In this document: positions 26,181-34,732 of the stretch, piece after piece
How the letters are laid out: the number at the start of each line of letters is the position of its first letter
Position numbering within the stretch: position 1 is the first letter of the stretch
Notes under the pieces: generated by a model
The model's input: the letters and a program-made list of their open reading frames with translations, nothing else
What the model was told of the DNA's origin: nothing
The model's database searches: none
Origin: RUG12461 sp045657665
GTDB taxonomy: Bacteria > Bacillota > Clostridia > Lachnospirales > Lachnospiraceae
Length of the DNA: 52,258 nt
Assembly (NCBI GenBank): GCA_045657665.1
Contig: JAZOTN010000002.1
Span: 1 to 52,258, forward strand
Reading direction: 5' to 3'
Position numbers and translations under genes: made by a program

Positions 26181-27536
26181 TTACTCCTTTTCTTCCGGAG
26201 CTTCATCTTTTTTCTCTTCTCCGGCTTTCTTCTTGGTTGTCTTCTTTGCCGCGGTTTCCTTTGCGTTATCAAGGATCACGTCAATCGCACGCTCGATCCC
26301 GATCTCGCGCTTTAAGGTGTCACGCTCGGAATCCGGCATCATCTTCGTGAGCTCTTCGACTTCCATTTTGTACTGGTTAGCCATTTCCTTGATCTTTGCG
26401 TCGATGTCTTCTTCTGAAACCTCGATCTTTTCCTCTTTTACGATCTGCTCAAGAACAAGACTGCTCTTGATACGGCTCTCCGCATCCGGCTTCATCTGCT
26501 CACGCATCGCATCAGTAGTCATCCCCGTGAACTGCATGTACTGCTTCATGTTGAGACCCTGCATCTGCATACGCTGCGCGAATTCATTCAGCATGGAATC
26601 AATCTGTGTCTCCAGCATTGGCTCCGGGATCTCGATCTCGGAATCATCGATGATCTGCTGGATCGCCTCATCCTCTTTTTTGCGCTTTGCGTCGTCTTCC
26701 TTGGACTTTGTCAGTTTCTTTCTGACGTCTTCCTTATATTCGTCAAACGTGTCAAATTCGGACACATCCTGTGCGAATTCGTCATCCAGCTCCGGAAGCT
26801 CCTTTATGCGAACCTCATTGATCTTTACCTTAAAAACCGCATCCTTGCCGGCAAGGTCCTCTGCGTGGTATTCCTCCGGGAAAGTAACCTTAACCTCTGT
26901 CTCATCCCCGGTCTTTTTGCCGATCAGCTGGTCTTCAAAGCCCGGTATAAATGAACCCGACCCGATCTCCAGAGAATGGTTTTCTCCCTTTCCTCCTTCG
27001 AACGGAACGCCGTCCTGAAACCCTTCGAAATCAATGACGGCCGTGTCACCTTTCTCGATCACACGATTCTCATCCGTCACTGACCTTGCGTTGCGGTTAC
27101 GCTCTTCCTCGATTGCCTCATCCACTTCCTTGTCAGTTACCTTCGTATCCGCCTTCGTCACGGATACGCCTTTATACTTACCGAGCTTGATTTCCGGACG
27201 CTTCGCCGCCGTTGCGGTATAGATAAAGGGCTTTCCTTTTTCAATCTGTACGATATCCATGTCCGGTCTCGAAACGATCTCTTCGCCGCAAGTATCCATC
27301 GCTTCCTCATAAGTACCGGAGATCATGATGTTGGCAGCATCTTCATAAAAGATAGCCGGACCGTACATCTTCTCGACGATATTCTGCGGCACCTTGCCCT
27401 TGCGGAAGCCGGGAATGGAAATCTTGTTCCGCTGCTTCAGATACGCTTTTTTGATAGCACCGTCAAGCTCCTCCGAAGGAAGCTCGATCGTAAGCTTTAC
27501 CATACTGTTTCCAAGATCTTCTACCTGTACGTTCAT
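26181..27536 (-). CDS. tig: Trigger factor (ribosome-bound chaperone)
   Basis: 451 residues from MNVQVEDLGNSMVKLTIELP. The longer upstream frame does not fit the family. The ribosome-binding signature GFRKGKVPQ lies near residue 42, the FKBP-type prolyl isomerase domain is at about 155-245 (GDTAVIDFEGF, then IPGFEDQLIG), and a helical C-domain ends in a Lys/Glu-rich tail. It binds nascent chains at the ribosome exit. It is the first gene of the tig-clpP-clpX operon, with a promoter at 27613-27642. Confidence 0.96.
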   Translation of the reverse strand: MNVQVEDLGNSMVKLTIELPSEELDGAIKKAYLKQRNKISIPGFRKGKVPQNIVEKMYGPAIFYEDAANIMISGTYEEAMDTCGEEIVSRPDMDIVQIEKGKPFIYTATAAKRPEIKLGKYKGVSVTKADTKVTDKEVDEAIEEERNRNARSVTDENRVIEKGDTAVIDFEGFQDGVPFEGGKGENHSLEIGSGSFIPGFEDQLIGKKTGDETEVKVTFPEEYHAEDLAGKDAVFKVKINEVRIKELPELDDEFAQDVSEFDTFDEYKEDVRKKLTKSKEDDAKRKKEDEAIQQIIDDSEIEIPEPMLETQIDSMLNEFAQRMQMQGLNMKQYMQFTGMTTDAMREQMKPDAESRIKSSLVLEQIVKEEKIEVSEEDIDAKIKEMANQYKMEVEELTKMMPDSERDTLKREIGIERAIDVILDNAKETAAKKTTKKKAGEEKKDEAPEEKE

Positions 27537-27612
27537 TTCGAAATAATTCCTCTCTGCTTTCAATTCTTGAGGCATCGGATCATCGAAAATACACCTTTGC
27601 ACTCATTTCGAC

Positions 27613-27642
27613 ATTATAACACAGTGAGCATGGGCTTTTCAA
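27613..27642 (-). promoter_or_regulatory. Promoter of the tig-clpP-clpX operon
   Basis: On the minus strand, -35 TTGAAA (27642-27637), an 18-nt spacer and a perfect -10 TATAAT (27618-27613), about 77 nt before the tig start. No CIRCE or CtsR operator was recognised near it. Confidence 0.75.
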
Positions 27643-27702
27643 GCGGAAATGCAACAGCAGAACACTATCGCCGGCTGACGTTCAACTATTTATACTGTTG
27701 CT

Positions 27703-27730
27703 TTGCTTTCTCCTATACCCGTGTTATAAT
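27703..27730 (+). promoter_or_regulatory. Promoter of the YitT-family gene
   Basis: -35 TTGCTT (27703-27708), a 16-nt spacer and -10 TATAAT (27725-27730), 46 nt before the start codon. It is divergent from the tig promoter. Confidence 0.65.
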
Positions 27731-27776
27731 AAGAATGACGCGGTTGAATACGTTTTGATGAGGTGCAAAGCGTCAT

Positions 27777-28727
27777 ATGGCAAAAGAACCATCCATTGAA
27801 GAACTGGTCGTCAAAGAAGAAAAAAAGCTCGCGGAGGATGACCGCGGGAAAAATGCCGTAAAAAGCGAAGGCATGAAGCTGCCGGGGATCCTTCTCGGCG
27901 CAGCAATCTATGCTTTCGGCATGAATTTTTTCCTTCGTCCGATCGCCCTCTATTCCGGCGGTCTTATGGGATTTGCCCAGCTTTTTGAAGAGCTCTTTGT
28001 CCGCGCCGGTATCAACTTCGGTGGTTTTCATATTTCCGGTGTGCTTTATTACCTCATGAATATCCCGGCGATCCTTATCGCACTTAGAAAAATGCGCCGC
28101 CGTTTCATCATCAAGACCGTCATTGCGGTCTCGGCCGTATCTGCACTTCTTGCTCTTCTTCCGATCCCGGAAGCTCCGATCCTTGACGACATGATCACAA
28201 ATACCATTATCGCAGGACTGATCTGCGGAGCCGGCACAGGCATCATCCTCTGGGAAGGCGCCTGCGACGGAGGTACGACTCTGATCGGTATGCTGGTGAT
28301 CTCTCTGCGCGGCAAAAGCAGCGTGGGACAGGTCAGCATGGGTGTGAACATCCTGCTGTATGCGATCATGCTGTTCCTTTTTGATATCCCGACGGTGATC
28401 TATTCTCTGGTGTTCGCCGTCTTCAGTTCTATCGCAACCGACAAGATCCATACACAGAACATCAGCAGCCAGGTCACGGTGATCACGAAGCTTCAGGACA
28501 CGAAACCCATGGAAGTGGAGGTGATGAGCCGGCTTTATCGGGGAATGACCGAGATCAATGCCAGCGGAACATTTACCGGCGACCCGGTGAAGGTGTTTGT
28601 GATATTTGTCAGCAAATATGAGACTTCGCGTCTTCGGGCCATTATCAAGAGCTATGATCCTCAGGCCTTTATTGTTGAAAACGAGGGTGTCCGCATCGAC
28701 GGTCCCTTCCTTCGAAAGATCACGTAG
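27777..28727 (+). CDS. YitT/DUF161 family membrane protein with C-terminal DUF2179
   Basis: 316 residues. After a charged 35-residue leader come five or six membrane segments (about 38-195) with the family motif FLRPIALYSGGLMGFAQL and GGTTLIGMLVI. The soluble C-terminal DUF2179 domain (about 215-316) has DPVKVFVIFVSKYETSRLRA and ends with the short VRIDGPF tail. These proteins are common in Firmicutes. Function is not established, and transport or membrane signalling is often proposed. The GGDEF gene follows after 24 nt and may share the transcript. Confidence 0.88.
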   Translation: MAKEPSIEELVVKEEKKLAEDDRGKNAVKSEGMKLPGILLGAAIYAFGMNFFLRPIALYSGGLMGFAQLFEELFVRAGINFGGFHISGVLYYLMNIPAILIALRKMRRRFIIKTVIAVSAVSALLALLPIPEAPILDDMITNTIIAGLICGAGTGIILWEGACDGGTTLIGMLVISLRGKSSVGQVSMGVNILLYAIMLFLFDIPTVIYSLVFAVFSSIATDKIHTQNISSQVTVITKLQDTKPMEVEVMSRLYRGMTEINASGTFTGDPVKVFVIFVSKYETSRLRAIIKSYDPQAFIVENEGVRIDGPFLRKIT

Positions 28728-28751
28728 TGCAGACTGCAAGGAGCAGGAGAA

Positions 28752-30260
28752 ATGGACGATACGAAAAAGCAGAAAAAATACTTCTCCGTCGGGAAAAAGA
28801 TCTTCTGGTATGTAGGAGTGACCGTGTTCATTGTGGCACTGCTGGTTGCGGTGGTATCGCATTTTATCTATGCCAACCGGATCGACGGTTATTTCAAAAA
28901 CCTTTCGCTGGATACCGCAAGGAATTTCAGAACCTTTATGGATCCCGAATATCTGATGGAACTGAAAGAAGCGGCGGAAACGAAACAATATCAGGATATT
29001 CGCGCGAAGGCTGAGAAAGAGGACAATGAAGGACTGATCGAAGACTATCTTCGCAGCAGGGGACTCTGGGAAAAGTATACCGAGAACCGGAAACTCCTTC
29101 ACAGCTATCTTGAGAACATGAATGACATCAAGTATCTCTACGTCATAGCCTGGGGAGATAAAGATGCGCTTTACGACATGTATCTGATGGATGACTATGA
29201 CAATCCGCTTTATTATTCCTACGGCTATTATGAGGAGCGGGAAGAGAGCTTTCTCGGACTGGACGCGACCTCTGAAATAGCTCCCACGATCTCAAACGGC
29301 GACTGGGGGTGGCTCTGCTCCTCTTATGTTCCGGTCTATACCGATGACGGAATCCTGGTCTGCCAGGTCGGCTGTGATGTGGGAATGGATGATATCGTCA
29401 GCGAACGCAGACAGAATCTGATCTACATCATTCTGGCGGCACTGGCATCGGCCACTCTGATCTCCATCGGAGTAATGATACTGATCAGAAAAACGATCAG
29501 CCGTCCGCTTACGATGATCACGGGCGAAATGAAAAAGTTTTCACCTTCGCAGGATCTCAGCAATGAGGGATCCGGCGTTTTGGATCTTAACATCAGGAGT
29601 CATGATGAGATCGAAGACATCCATAACGAGATCCGCTCCATGCAGATCCGTATCCTGAAATATCTCGCGGATATTACAGCCATTACAAAAGAAAAGGAAA
29701 AGGCGGAAAATGATATCCATATCAAGGAAGCGGAGCTCGGCAAGATCAGCCGGGAGGCTTATCACGATACCCTGACAAGTGTTGGAAGCAAGACTGCTTA
29801 TGCGAAAGAAGTCAGTGAGGTGAACGAGGCGATACTCCGTGGAGACAGTGAATTTGCCGTTGTCATGGTGGATGTCAACAGTCTTAAGTTTATCAATGAT
29901 AAATACGGACACGCGGCCGGCGATGATTATCTGAAGGGGTGCTGCCGGATCGTCTGCCAGACCTTCAAGCATTCTCCTGTTTTCCGGATCGGTGGGGATG
30001 AATTTGTTGTTGTTGTGCGAGGCGAAGACTATCAGGTGAGAAACGAGAAAATGACGGAGCTCCGGGAGGCATTTGAGGTATCTTATAACAGGACGGACCG
30101 GGAGCCTTGGCACAGATACTCCGCGGCGTTCGGAATGGCAGAGCATGCCTTTGATGACATCACCTTTGATCTGGTGTTCAAGCGCGCGGACAAAGCGATG
30201 TATGAAGAGAAGAAGCGCTTCAAGGAAGCGCACGGGATCAGTGAAGAGAGGACGCAATAG
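28752..30260 (+). CDS. Diguanylate cyclase with extracytoplasmic sensor and HAMP
   Basis: 502 residues. One membrane segment (about 18-40), an extracytoplasmic sensor region (about 41-222), a second membrane segment (about 223-245), a HAMP domain (RKTISRPLTMITGEMKKF), a coiled coil and a C-terminal GGDEF domain (about 335-495). The active motif GGDEF at 414-418 is complete, and the substrate residues in DVNSLKFINDKYGH are kept, so c-di-GMP synthesis is expected. No RxxD inhibitory site is seen five residues before GGDEF, so feedback control by product may be absent. No EAL domain. Confidence 0.93.
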   Translation: MDDTKKQKKYFSVGKKIFWYVGVTVFIVALLVAVVSHFIYANRIDGYFKNLSLDTARNFRTFMDPEYLMELKEAAETKQYQDIRAKAEKEDNEGLIEDYLRSRGLWEKYTENRKLLHSYLENMNDIKYLYVIAWGDKDALYDMYLMDDYDNPLYYSYGYYEEREESFLGLDATSEIAPTISNGDWGWLCSSYVPVYTDDGILVCQVGCDVGMDDIVSERRQNLIYIILAALASATLISIGVMILIRKTISRPLTMITGEMKKFSPSQDLSNEGSGVLDLNIRSHDEIEDIHNEIRSMQIRILKYLADITAITKEKEKAENDIHIKEAELGKISREAYHDTLTSVGSKTAYAKEVSEVNEAILRGDSEFAVVMVDVNSLKFINDKYGHAAGDDYLKGCCRIVCQTFKHSPVFRIGGDEFVVVVRGEDYQVRNEKMTELREAFEVSYNRTDREPWHRYSAAFGMAEHAFDDITFDLVFKRADKAMYEEKKRFKEAHGISEERTQ

Positions 30261-30275
30261 TCATATGCCGTGTGA

Positions 30276-30731
30276 CTATCGCATCATCCCCATGTTGGAA
30301 TTATGGTACTTCGGATCGAGGCTGACATCCTTTCCGAACCACTCCGGCGGAGAAAAGCTGTCCGCCTCCTCCATTGATTCAAACTCCACTTCTGCCATGA
30401 TGAGCGGTTCTGTGGAATCAATGAAAACATCTTCAAAAAAATCCAGCTCGATCACATAAGTCTGATAGGGGATCCGGTATCTGGTCTTTCGGATTACTTT
30501 TCCGTCGGCCTTTCCGATGAGATGCGCAAAGGCTTCCTCGTTCAAAGGGAGATTCGCCTCCTCTCTTGCAATAAGACCGCCTCCCTTATAGGTTAGTGTG
30601 TACTTTGAACCCTGCGCCCTTACGCGTACCACCGGTTCTCTGCAAAGGTAGCCTTGCTCGATCCGTTCATGAGGATAGTTTTCAATATTTTCCGGTACTT
30701 CTTTGATCAGATACTTTCTTTCGATTTCCAT
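30276..30731 (-). CDS. CYTH-domain protein (triphosphate tunnel metalloenzyme)
   Basis: 151 residues with the CYTH signature MEIERKYLI at the start and matched charged strands (VRVRAQGSKYTLTYKG, EANLPLN, KTRYRIPY, IELDFFED, MAEVEFES) that line the tunnel. Members hydrolyse inorganic triphosphate or related substrates, and some are adenylyl cyclases. AAAGGAAC lies before the start. It is convergent with the GGDEF gene and divergent from the PfpI gene. Substrate is not decided by the sequence. Confidence 0.9.
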   Translation of the reverse strand: MEIERKYLIKEVPENIENYPHERIEQGYLCREPVVRVRAQGSKYTLTYKGGGLIAREEANLPLNEEAFAHLIGKADGKVIRKTRYRIPYQTYVIELDFFEDVFIDSTEPLIMAEVEFESMEEADSFSPPEWFGKDVSLDPKYHNSNMGMMR

Positions 30732-30756
30732 ACACCGGTTCCTTTCTGCTTTGTGC

Positions 30757-30786
30757 TATAATGGAAACACTGATTAAAGTGTTTCC
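30757..30786 (+). promoter_or_regulatory. Promoter -10 box followed by a perfect inverted repeat
   Basis: TATAAT at 30757-30762 is followed at once by GGAAACACT-GATTAA-AGTGTTTCC (30763-30786), a perfect 9-bp palindrome covering the expected transcription start of the PfpI-family gene. It could be a repressor operator or a 5' mRNA hairpin. The divergent CYTH gene begins 25 nt to the left and may share control. Confidence 0.6.
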
Positions 30787-30817
30787 TGATGTTTCAATAT
30801 GATTGGAGGATGTTTTC

Positions 30818-31369
30818 ATGAGTAAAATCGGTATTTTTCTTTCGGACGGCTGCGAGGAGGTCGAGGCTCTCTGCACCGTGGATGTCATGCGCCGTGCCAA
30901 AATCGACATTGTTTTGATCTCCGTTACCGGAAATAAAGAGATCACTGGATCCAGAAACATCCGCTTCACAGCGGAGGAATTGTTTGAGGATGTGGATTTT
31001 GACGAACTTGACGGCGTCGTTCTTCCGGGGGGCATGCCCGGTACAAAGAACCTTCAGGCGCATGAAGGTGTTAACCATATCATAAAAAAATTCGCAGCGG
31101 AGCAAAAGCTTGTCGCTGCGATCTGCGCCGCACCTTCTGTACTCGGCGCTGCCGGTCTTTTGGAGGGAAAGGAGGCAACCTGTCATCCCGGTTTTGAGTC
31201 CGCCCTCATCGGCGCAAAAGAGGTTGTGACCGGTGTCACGGTCGTACGCGACGGCAACATCATCACCAGCCGGGGCATGGGTACCACGATTGACTTCGCG
31301 CTGGAGATCGTTCGTTATTTCAAAGACGAAGCGACCATTTACGAAGTCAAAAAGCACCTCGTCTACTAA
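30818..31369 (+). CDS. DJ-1/PfpI family protein
   Basis: 183 residues. MSKIGIFLSDGCEEVEAL contains the conserved Glu15, and the nucleophile Cys103 lies in AAICAAPSVLG. GVVLPGGMPG and the TSRGMGT segment complete the DJ-1/ThiJ site. Family roles include deglycation, chaperone-like protection and redox sensing, and the exact one here is open. The start after GATTGGAGGATG was chosen over a frame five codons longer. It ends one base before the convergent small gene. Confidence 0.92.
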   Translation: MSKIGIFLSDGCEEVEALCTVDVMRRAKIDIVLISVTGNKEITGSRNIRFTAEELFEDVDFDELDGVVLPGGMPGTKNLQAHEGVNHIIKKFAAEQKLVAAICAAPSVLGAAGLLEGKEATCHPGFESALIGAKEVVTGVTVVRDGNIITSRGMGTTIDFALEIVRYFKDEATIYEVKKHLVY

Positions 31370-31370
31370 A

Positions 31371-31604
31371 TTATCTTGCTCCGCGTTCCAACTCGTATTT
31401 CGCACGGGTCGCAACGGCGTTCTTCAGTTTCAGATAACGTTCGTCTGTCGGCCCGTCCGGGATCACGAGATCCATGGATGCCGCCATATCATCAATAAGG
31501 CGGTCCGTGATGTCATTCACCTGATACTTTAAGATCTCCAGCTTTTCCTCTGCACGATCCGCCTCCAGAAACCGGAGCAGGACCGGGTTAATGCTTTCTT
31601 CCAT
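31371..31604 (-). CDS. Small conserved-looking hypothetical protein
   Basis: 77 residues, acidic and helical (MEESINPVLLRFLEADRAEE, then a central VNDITDRLIDDMAASM). No membrane segment or known domain was recognised. It begins 2 nt after the lipoprotein gene on the same strand, so the two are coupled. Function unknown. Confidence 0.65.
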   Translation of the reverse strand: MEESINPVLLRFLEADRAEEKLEILKYQVNDITDRLIDDMAASMDLVIPDGPTDERYLKLKNAVATRAKYELERGAR

Positions 31605-31606
31605 TA

Positions 31607-32647
31607 TTATTCTCCCGTTTCAGCTGCCTTGTCTGCGTCTAATTTATCTACATCTCCGAGCTCTCCGCCGGAAAGCAGTACTACCACTTCGTTTACAAAT
31701 GCCGTCATATCTTCAAAAATTGCCGAAACATCCTTTTCCGTTTCTTCGTTTTGTTCGAACTCTGCCGTGATCCAGTCCGGGTAACCCATTTCCACCACCG
31801 TTCCGTCGGTATTGATACCGGACAATTCCGTTGTGGAAACCGTAGAAGTGAGATCGCCGAATTTCGTTGTGATGATATAATCCGTCTGTCCCGCCTGCAT
31901 GATCACGGAATAAAGGAAGATCAGATCGCAGGAAAGGGTATTTCCGTTGGTACCGGACAGTTCATAGATATAGGTCAGGCTGTCGTCGAGGTCGTTTTCC
32001 GCAAGTGCCGCATGCAGCGTTGTGCCGCTTGGCAGGACGTAATCCTCTGTAATGATCTCGCTATAAGCTTTTCCGGCAGCGCTGTCATCCGATGCGTTTT
32101 CCGGCAGTTCGATGGAATTTAGGATATGCTGGTAGTCATCCTCAAACGCGTCATAGAGTCCGTCGATGATCGTCTTCCGGACAATGAAGCAGGCAGTTCC
32201 GCCGATGGGAACCGCAAGTCCCTGCTCGTCGTAGGTGACCTCTTTTACCACATAGGTACAGGAAACGGTTTTCGCATCCTCAACTCCCTGAAAAGGAGTC
32301 GTCACCCATTCGGACGCCGGATAACCGATTGCCGCGCTCTCGTAACCGAGCACGTCCTCTACCAGCTGGGAATTCTTCTCCGGCTGCTCCGGCTGTGTAT
32401 AGGTAAAGGTGAAGACAACATCCGTTCCGGCGTCATCCGTAGCTACAGCCACGAGCCGTCCATCCGCTGTTTCCTCCGCCTTCCAGTCGGAAGGCACTTC
32501 AAAATGAACATCCCCAAGCGACATTCTGGTCGTTCCGTTCTCATAGGCATCCATCTGCGTATCCTGGACTTTGTGAAGTCCGCATCCTGTCAACAGATTG
32601 ATCACTAAAAGACCCGCAAGCGCCAGCGCGCACCGTTTTTTCCACAT
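31607..32647 (-). CDS. Exported lipoprotein of unknown function
   Basis: 346 residues. A lipoprotein signal (MWKKRCALALAGLLVINL, then lipobox LLTGC with the lipidated Cys at 22) and a soluble, acidic extracellular part. It contains beta-rich segments such as VHFEVPSDWKAEETADGRLVA, a pattern seen in uncharacterised Firmicutes lipoproteins. No catalytic motif was recognised. The following 77-residue gene is probably cotranscribed. Confidence 0.82.
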   Translation of the reverse strand: MWKKRCALALAGLLVINLLTGCGLHKVQDTQMDAYENGTTRMSLGDVHFEVPSDWKAEETADGRLVAVATDDAGTDVVFTFTYTQPEQPEKNSQLVEDVLGYESAAIGYPASEWVTTPFQGVEDAKTVSCTYVVKEVTYDEQGLAVPIGGTACFIVRKTIIDGLYDAFEDDYQHILNSIELPENASDDSAAGKAYSEIITEDYVLPSGTTLHAALAENDLDDSLTYIYELSGTNGNTLSCDLIFLYSVIMQAGQTDYIITTKFGDLTSTVSTTELSGINTDGTVVEMGYPDWITAEFEQNEETEKDVSAIFEDMTAFVNEVVVLLSGGELGDVDKLDADKAAETGE

Positions 32648-32800
32648 AATAAAAATTATTTCTCCCCGAAATTTTCATCGACTTTTTCAATTATACCGCA
32701 AAGGTGGCGTTCTGTAAAATGTAAGGTTAGGCTCACCCCTAATCCCACACCGTTAATGTTTTTTTATGTATTCTCTCTGTTCATATGCTATACTGAAAAC

Positions 32801-34675
32801 ATGTATTACAATATTTCTTTCGATATCGCCGCGATACTGGTGCTCATCGTGATCGTCTGCGGGATGAATACGGTTCTTTATACGGATACCTCCGGACATA
32901 AATATGTTCGCAGATATGTGTATTCCGTGATCGTATTTTCCGTCTTTGACATCACCACCGCATATACGATCAGCTACGGGGAACTGGTCCCGGATCTTTT
33001 GAATCTTTCTTTGAATTCACTTTTTCAGTATTCCTCTATCATGTGTGTCGCCGTAGCGATGAAGACGATCCTGAATTATTATCCGAGTGCTTCCAAAACG
33101 TCACAGATGATCAACCGGATACTTCTGTATTTACTGATTGGCTTCGTCACACTCAACCTTTTTACCGGCTGGATGTTCCGGTTTGAAAACGGCGTCTATA
33201 TCCACGGCAACCTCTATATGATCGCATATGTGCTGTCACTGGCGATCGTTTTCCATATGCTTTTTGTGGTTCTTCGGAGCCGCACAGACCAGCCGGCTAT
33301 CCTGACAAGGATCGTTATTCTCTTCCTTTTCCTGCCGACGGTCTTTACGGTCATACAGATGATCGCGGGCAACATCCTGCTCATTGCATTCGGAGAGGCT
33401 TTCTCCGCCTGCATCATGCTGTTTGCGCTTGAGACACCCGACTACCGGAAGCTTATGAAAACAATGAAAGAGCTGGACGATGCCAAAGAAGAGGCAAATG
33501 CCGCCAACAGGACGAAAAGTGATTTTCTTGCGAGCATGTCACACGAGATCAGAACCCCGCTTAACGGAATACTCGGGATGAACACCATGATACTCAGGGA
33601 CAGCAAAGATCCCCAGATCACGGAGTATGCAGAGAACGTTCAGGTTGCCGGCAACGGTCTTCTTTCGATCATCAATGACATCCTGGATGTTTCAAAGATC
33701 GAGTCCGGCAGGATGGAGCTCCATCCCGATTCTTATGAGCTCTTTTCGGTCATGAACGACTGTTATCAGATGAACCGGATGCGTGCTGTCGAAAAGGCGC
33801 TTCAATTCCTGTTTGAAAATGATCCCGATATGCCGTCCGGATACTTCGGTGACGAGACCAGAATCCGGCAGATCATGAATAACCTGATCTCAAACGGTGT
33901 GAAATATACAAAAGAAGGATCTGTCAAACTGTATGTCGGTTTTACAGAAGACCCGCGTGACGATGATGCCGGGAGTGAGCGATCCGGAATGCTTGAGATC
34001 TCCGTATCGGATACGGGCATCGGGATCAGGGAAGAGGATCTTGACAGCCTCTTTGAGCGGTTTGAGAGGCTTGATGAGATCAAGAACAGGCATATCGAGG
34101 GAACCGGCCTCGGACTTCACATCACGCAGCAGCTGGTTTACATGATGAACGGAACGATCGATGTGAAGAGCGAGTATGGAAAGGGATCGGTCTTCACGGT
34201 GAGGATCCCCCAGAAGGTTACGAATGAAGAGCGCATCGGTAATTTTGCCGTAAGACTGAGAGAGCATGTCAGCATTGAAAGGAAGAAAGCAAGGGTCGTC
34301 AAAGCCCCCGGGAAAAAGATCCTGGTCGTCGATGATACAAAGACAAACGTTCTTGTGATCAAAGGTCTTCTTCGCGATACGGAGATGACAATTGATACAG
34401 CGCTTTCCGGAGCCGAAGGAATTGCATTGACAAAGAATACGAAATACGACCTGATCTTTATGGACCATCTGATGCCGGAAATGGACGGTATTGAGGCTTT
34501 CCACAGGATCCGGGATGATGAGGGCAACATCAATCACGATACACCAACCGTAGCCCTTACCGCAAACGCCATTGTCGGAGTACGCTCCATGTATATGGAG
34601 GAGGGGTTTGCCGAATACCTGAGCAAACCCGTCGATCAGACAGAACTGATGAACCTGCTTGAGAAACTGTTGTAA
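32801..34675 (+). CDS. Hybrid histidine kinase with multi-pass membrane sensor
   Basis: 624 residues. Six or seven membrane segments (about 8-215) form an integral sensor. A short coiled coil leads to HisKA with His248 in SHEIRTPLNG, an ATPase domain with NLISNGVKYT, DTGIGI and GTGLGLHI, and a C-terminal receiver with VDDTKTN, Asp555 in MDHLMPEMDG and the closing SKPVD. No HPt or output domain, so the phosphate must pass to a separate partner. The ATG at 32801 is chosen since TATACT at 32789-32794 could be its -10 box. No ribosome site is visible, and a frame 15 codons longer exists. Confidence 0.9.
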   Translation: MYYNISFDIAAILVLIVIVCGMNTVLYTDTSGHKYVRRYVYSVIVFSVFDITTAYTISYGELVPDLLNLSLNSLFQYSSIMCVAVAMKTILNYYPSASKTSQMINRILLYLLIGFVTLNLFTGWMFRFENGVYIHGNLYMIAYVLSLAIVFHMLFVVLRSRTDQPAILTRIVILFLFLPTVFTVIQMIAGNILLIAFGEAFSACIMLFALETPDYRKLMKTMKELDDAKEEANAANRTKSDFLASMSHEIRTPLNGILGMNTMILRDSKDPQITEYAENVQVAGNGLLSIINDILDVSKIESGRMELHPDSYELFSVMNDCYQMNRMRAVEKALQFLFENDPDMPSGYFGDETRIRQIMNNLISNGVKYTKEGSVKLYVGFTEDPRDDDAGSERSGMLEISVSDTGIGIREEDLDSLFERFERLDEIKNRHIEGTGLGLHITQQLVYMMNGTIDVKSEYGKGSVFTVRIPQKVTNEERIGNFAVRLREHVSIERKKARVVKAPGKKILVVDDTKTNVLVIKGLLRDTEMTIDTALSGAEGIALTKNTKYDLIFMDHLMPEMDGIEAFHRIRDDEGNINHDTPTVALTANAIVGVRSMYMEEGFAEYLSKPVDQTELMNLLEKLL

Positions 34676-34680
34676 AAAAA

Positions 34681-34710
34681 GGGGAAACACTGAATTTCCA
34701 GTGTTTCCCC
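34681..34710. terminator. Bidirectional terminator
   Basis: Perfect 12-bp stem GGGGAAACACTG / CAGTGTTTCCCC with loop AATTTC, preceded by seven A and followed by a T-rich run. It serves the kinase gene and the convergent channel gene. Confidence 0.92.
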
Positions 34711-34732
34711 CTTTTTATGATCCGTCGAATAA

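Noticed and set aside
27690..29102. 470-codon minus-strand open frame
   Set aside because: It is antisense to the YitT and diguanylate cyclase genes, and its His- and Asp-rich composition is typical of a reverse frame.
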